Shown here: positions 5,274 through 7,168 of the stretch, one piece after another | How positions within the stretch are numbered: position 1 is the first letter of the stretch | Layout of the letters: each line of letters begins with the position of its first letter | NCBI GenBank assembly: GCA_011051425.1 | Contig: DRLF01000138.1 | Location: 1 to 7,168, forward strand | Direction: 5' to 3' | DNA: 7,168 nucleotides | Origin: Thiolapillus brandeum | GTDB taxonomy: Bacteria; Pseudomonadota; Gammaproteobacteria; Chromatiales; Chromatiaceae | Translations under genes and position numbers: made by a program | The notes under the pieces: model-generated | What the model was told of the DNA's origin: nothing | The model's input: only the letters and a program-made list of their open reading frames with translations | The model's database searches: none

Positions 5274-6020
5274 ATGAAAAACAGCCTGCCCCTTTACAAT
5301 ACCTACCGTGCCCGTTTGTCCGGGACGGAACTTTTTCGGGGACTGTCCGATGATATCCTGGATGACATGCTCTCCCATTTCCGTTTCGAATCCTGGAACA
5401 AGGGCTCTGTTCATGACAGCAGCATCGCGCTACGCCGTTTCTACGTCGTTATCGAGGGGCGCATGCAGCTGACGCGCATTCACCCCGGCACGGGTAAGCA
5501 GATCACCATCTCCATTCTGAGCGAAGGCGACATGTATGATGTTCTGACGCTGCTGGATGGACAGTCACACGATATTTCGCCAAGCGCCCTGGATGACCTC
5601 AAACTGCTTTCCGCGCCTATCGGTGAAGTGCGCAACTGGATCAGGGAGCATCCGGATTTCAACGATAATTTTATGCCCTACCTGGGCAAGCGGATTCGCA
5701 GCAGGGAAGCTCTGGCCGCCGATCTTGGCCTCTACGATGCGCACACACGGCTGGCGCGACTGATCCTACGCTACGTGGATTCAGGTGACTCCAGCCACCA
5801 AGACAAACCCGGCATCGAGGTCAGGCTGCTGCATGATCTTTCCAACGAAACCCTGGCTCACATGGTGGGTTCGGCGCGACAGGTGGTCAACCGACATCTT
5901 CAGGCCATGAAGAAAGACGGCATACTGCATACAGAAAACCGCCGTCTCATCATCGACGACCTGGAAAAACTGCAGCAGGAAGCCCAGCAGCTTGAACAGG
6001 AACTGCAGACCGGTAGCTGA
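5274..6020 (+). CDS. Crp/Fnr-family transcriptional regulator, ligand unknown
   Basis: Dimeric DNA-binding regulator (248 residues). The N-terminal cNMP-type beta-roll spans about 15-115 (for example F-Y-V-V-I-E-G-R-M-Q-L at 56-66 and I-L-S-E-G-D-M-Y-D-V at 81-90). A long dimerisation helix spans about 126-148. The C-terminal winged helix (about 155-228) has its helix-turn-helix at L-S-N-E-T-L-A-H-M-V-G (189-199) and S-A-R-Q-V-V-N-R (200-207). Arg202 and Arg207 align with Crp Arg180 and Arg185; Gln203 replaces Glu181. Crp's cAMP contacts (Glu72, Arg82-Ser83) are not conserved: this region reads Y-D-V-L-T-L-L-D-G-Q-S-H-D-I-S. There is no cysteine, so no FNR-type iron-sulfur cluster. The tail (229-246) is a heptad-like Leu/Gln/Glu coiled coil not found in Crp. 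The start lacks a clear Shine-Dalgarno. Likely target: the two palindromes upstream of the nearby small genes (inference). Confidence 0.92.
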   Translation: MKNSLPLYNTYRARLSGTELFRGLSDDILDDMLSHFRFESWNKGSVHDSSIALRRFYVVIEGRMQLTRIHPGTGKQITISILSEGDMYDVLTLLDGQSHDISPSALDDLKLLSAPIGEVRNWIREHPDFNDNFMPYLGKRIRSREALAADLGLYDAHTRLARLILRYVDSGDSSHQDKPGIEVRLLHDLSNETLAHMVGSARQVVNRHLQAMKKDGILHTENRRLIIDDLEKLQQEAQQLEQELQTGS

Positions 6021-6041
6021 ACCCGCAACGATACAAACTGC

Positions 6042-6719
6042 TCATGCCACCCCATGGCCCAGGGGCACCAGGCAGTCAGGATCGTCATTTCCCGGGTTGT
6101 TGACCCTGGTGCTCACAGGATCGGCGCTGAGCCAACGGGATGGACAAGGCTCGAGCATCGCTTTGAGCAGTGCCTGATCCTGATTGCCCGGATCAAGCCA
6201 TGCCTGGTAGCTGTCAGCAGGCGGGATGACAGGCATGCGATCATGAATGGGAGCCACTGTTTCGTTTGCGCGGGTAACGATGATAGTGCATGACTCGATG
6301 ACGGTATCGTCATCCTGTTTCCATTGTTCCCACAAACCGGCAAATGCAAACAGCCCGCCATCAGCTGCGCGAATATTGTAGGGCTGTTTCCGTCCGTTTT
6401 CGCGCTTCCATTCATAGAACCCTGTCGCGGGCACGAGACAGCGGCGCTTGCGAAATGCCGCCCTGAAAGCGGGCTTCTCTGCAACGGTCTCTGCGCGGGC
6501 ATTGATGGTGTGCCTGCCTATTGTACTGTCCTTCGCCCAGAACGGGATCAGCCCCCAGTGCATGTATGCCAGCTTTCGCTCACCCTGCTGTTGTCGCACC
6601 ACGACGACATCCTGGGAAGGGGCGATATTGTAGCGGGGCCGCCCGTCGACAAGATTGACAACCTCGAAGAAATCGACAAGCGCCTGAGCATCAGTAACGA
6701 GATTGTATCGGCCACACAT
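6042..6719 (-). CDS. yedK: SRAP-domain abasic-site-processing protein (YedK/HMCES family)
   Basis: Crosslinks covalently to abasic sites in single-stranded DNA through its N-terminal cysteine, shielding the lesion. All hallmarks are present in 225 residues, the usual length: Cys2 exposed after Met removal (M-C-G-R-Y), Y-N-I-A-P-S (30-35), H-W-G-L-I-P-F-W (54-61), N-A-R-A-E-T (74-79), G-F-Y-E-W with the active-site Glu103 (100-104), A-P-I-H-D-R-M-P with His159 (156-163), and V-N-N-P-G-N-D-D-P-D-C near the end. AGGGGA (6728-6733) is a good ribosome binding site seven to eight bases before the ATG. The gene converges on the Crp/Fnr-family gene with only 21 bp between the stops and no obvious terminator there. 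It lies 73 bp downstream of the partial gene on the same strand and may be co-transcribed with it. Confidence 0.95.
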   Translation of the reverse strand: MCGRYNLVTDAQALVDFFEVVNLVDGRPRYNIAPSQDVVVVRQQQGERKLAYMHWGLIPFWAKDSTIGRHTINARAETVAEKPAFRAAFRKRRCLVPATGFYEWKRENGRKQPYNIRAADGGLFAFAGLWEQWKQDDDTVIESCTIIVTRANETVAPIHDRMPVIPPADSYQAWLDPGNQDQALLKAMLEPCPSRWLSADPVSTRVNNPGNDDPDCLVPLGHGVA

Positions 6720-6792
6720 GGTGGATATCCCCTGTGAAGATCAGCTTCTTGCGAACTTGTGTGGACACCGCCCGCCTCAGCGCTACTGTGTC

Positions 6793-7167
6793 CTAAAATT
6801 TTTTCACAGAAATGCCGGTTGCCGGAGGCAGGCTGCCGGCAGGACCGACCAGAAGAATGCCTCCTCGCTGCAAAGGCAACGCCAGTACCTGCACATTGTT
6901 GTCCCGCGTTTCATAGCTGCCTTTGGCTGCCACGGCATTCCGTACGACAGGGTTGTTGAAGAACACCCTGTCCGCCACCTCAAACTGCAACAAAATCTGG
7001 TCCCCGCTGCGGACAGCAAAGGCGTTGGCCGGCGCACCTCCCACCTTTGTTGTCCAGGTGGCCAGGACTTTGGCATTCGGCCAGCTGACCGGTAGCGCAG
7101 TCCCTTGCACAGGAGTCTCCTGGGGCAAGCTTGCCCGGGCCAGTTGCCGATATCCCGTTACAACGTC
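6793..7167 (-). CDS. C-terminal part of an unrecognised protein (5' end beyond the right edge)
   Basis: The minus-strand frame ending at the TAG at 6793-6795 is open through to the window edge, so about 124 codons of a longer gene are visible. The in-frame TTG at 7126-7128 need not be the start, because the open frame continues upstream of it (D-V-V-T-G-Y-R-Q-L-A-R-A-S). The visible part is rich in beta-strand-like hydrophobic/polar alternation (A-K-V-L-A-T-W-T-T-K-V, D-Q-I-L-L-Q-F-E-V-A, V-Q-V-L-A-L-P-L-Q-R-G-G-I-L-L-V) and has no membrane helix, cysteine or catalytic motif that I recognise. It could be a periplasmic or ligand-binding beta domain. I assign no function. Confidence 0.65.
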   Translation of the reverse strand, partial: DVVTGYRQLARASLPQETPVQGTALPVSWPNAKVLATWTTKVGGAPANAFAVRSGDQILLQFEVADRVFFNNPVVRNAVAAKGSYETRDNNVQVLALPLQRGGILLVGPAGSLPPATGISVKKF

Positions 7168-7168
7168 C

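Noticed and set aside
1..7168. Mobile elements, CRISPR arrays, tRNA or rRNA genes
   Set aside because: No transposase or integrase motif, terminal inverted repeats, spaced direct repeats or tRNA-like cloverleaf was seen on either strand.

Overview
The window is ordinary proteobacterial chromosome of moderate GC (about 55% by eye), densely packed with genes. The protein families (GtrA/GtrB/ArnT-like glycosylation proteins, a Crp/Fnr regulator, GpmA, a YedK-type SRAP protein) suggest a gamma- or betaproteobacterium or a close relative such as the Acidithiobacillia. I cannot place the genus. I see no insertion sequence, tRNA, rRNA, CRISPR array or phage gene.

Left third (1-2860, minus strand): a three-gene operon read right to left with overlapping genes. 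It encodes a GtrA-like small membrane protein, a GtrB/DPM1-like polyprenyl-phosphate glycosyltransferase, and an ArnT/PMT-type GT-C glycosyltransferase that runs off the left edge. By family knowledge, GtrB-type enzymes load a sugar onto undecaprenyl phosphate, GtrA-type proteins help it across the inner membrane, and the GT-C enzyme transfers it in the periplasm to an unknown acceptor (lipid A, polysaccharide or protein).

Middle (3022-5178, plus strand): a TMEM165/GDT1-family cation transporter; two small soluble proteins that resemble general-stress-protein-like alpha/beta domains; a hairpin terminator; and an unusual cofactor-dependent phosphoglycerate mutase. Each small gene is preceded by a near-identical 20-bp perfect palindrome with the core TGTCAC-CCAA-GTGACA. 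Both copies sit at the same distance from the -10-like position, matching class II Crp-type activation (centre near -41.5).

Right (5274-6020, plus): a Crp/Fnr-family regulator without the cAMP-binding residues and without any cysteine. Its recognition helix reads R-Q-x-x-x-R where Crp has R-E-x-x-x-R. That substitution is compatible with a TGTCA half-site instead of TGTGA, so this local regulator is the natural candidate to bind the two palindromes. Converging on it is a YedK/HMCES-type SRAP protein (6042-6719, minus), and behind that is the C-terminal end of an unrecognised gene that enters from the right edge (minus).

The most interesting content is the possible small regulon: one orphan Crp/Fnr-type sensor, two matched operators and two small uncharacterised proteins, next to a glycolytic enzyme with an unusual pattern of insertion and deletion.
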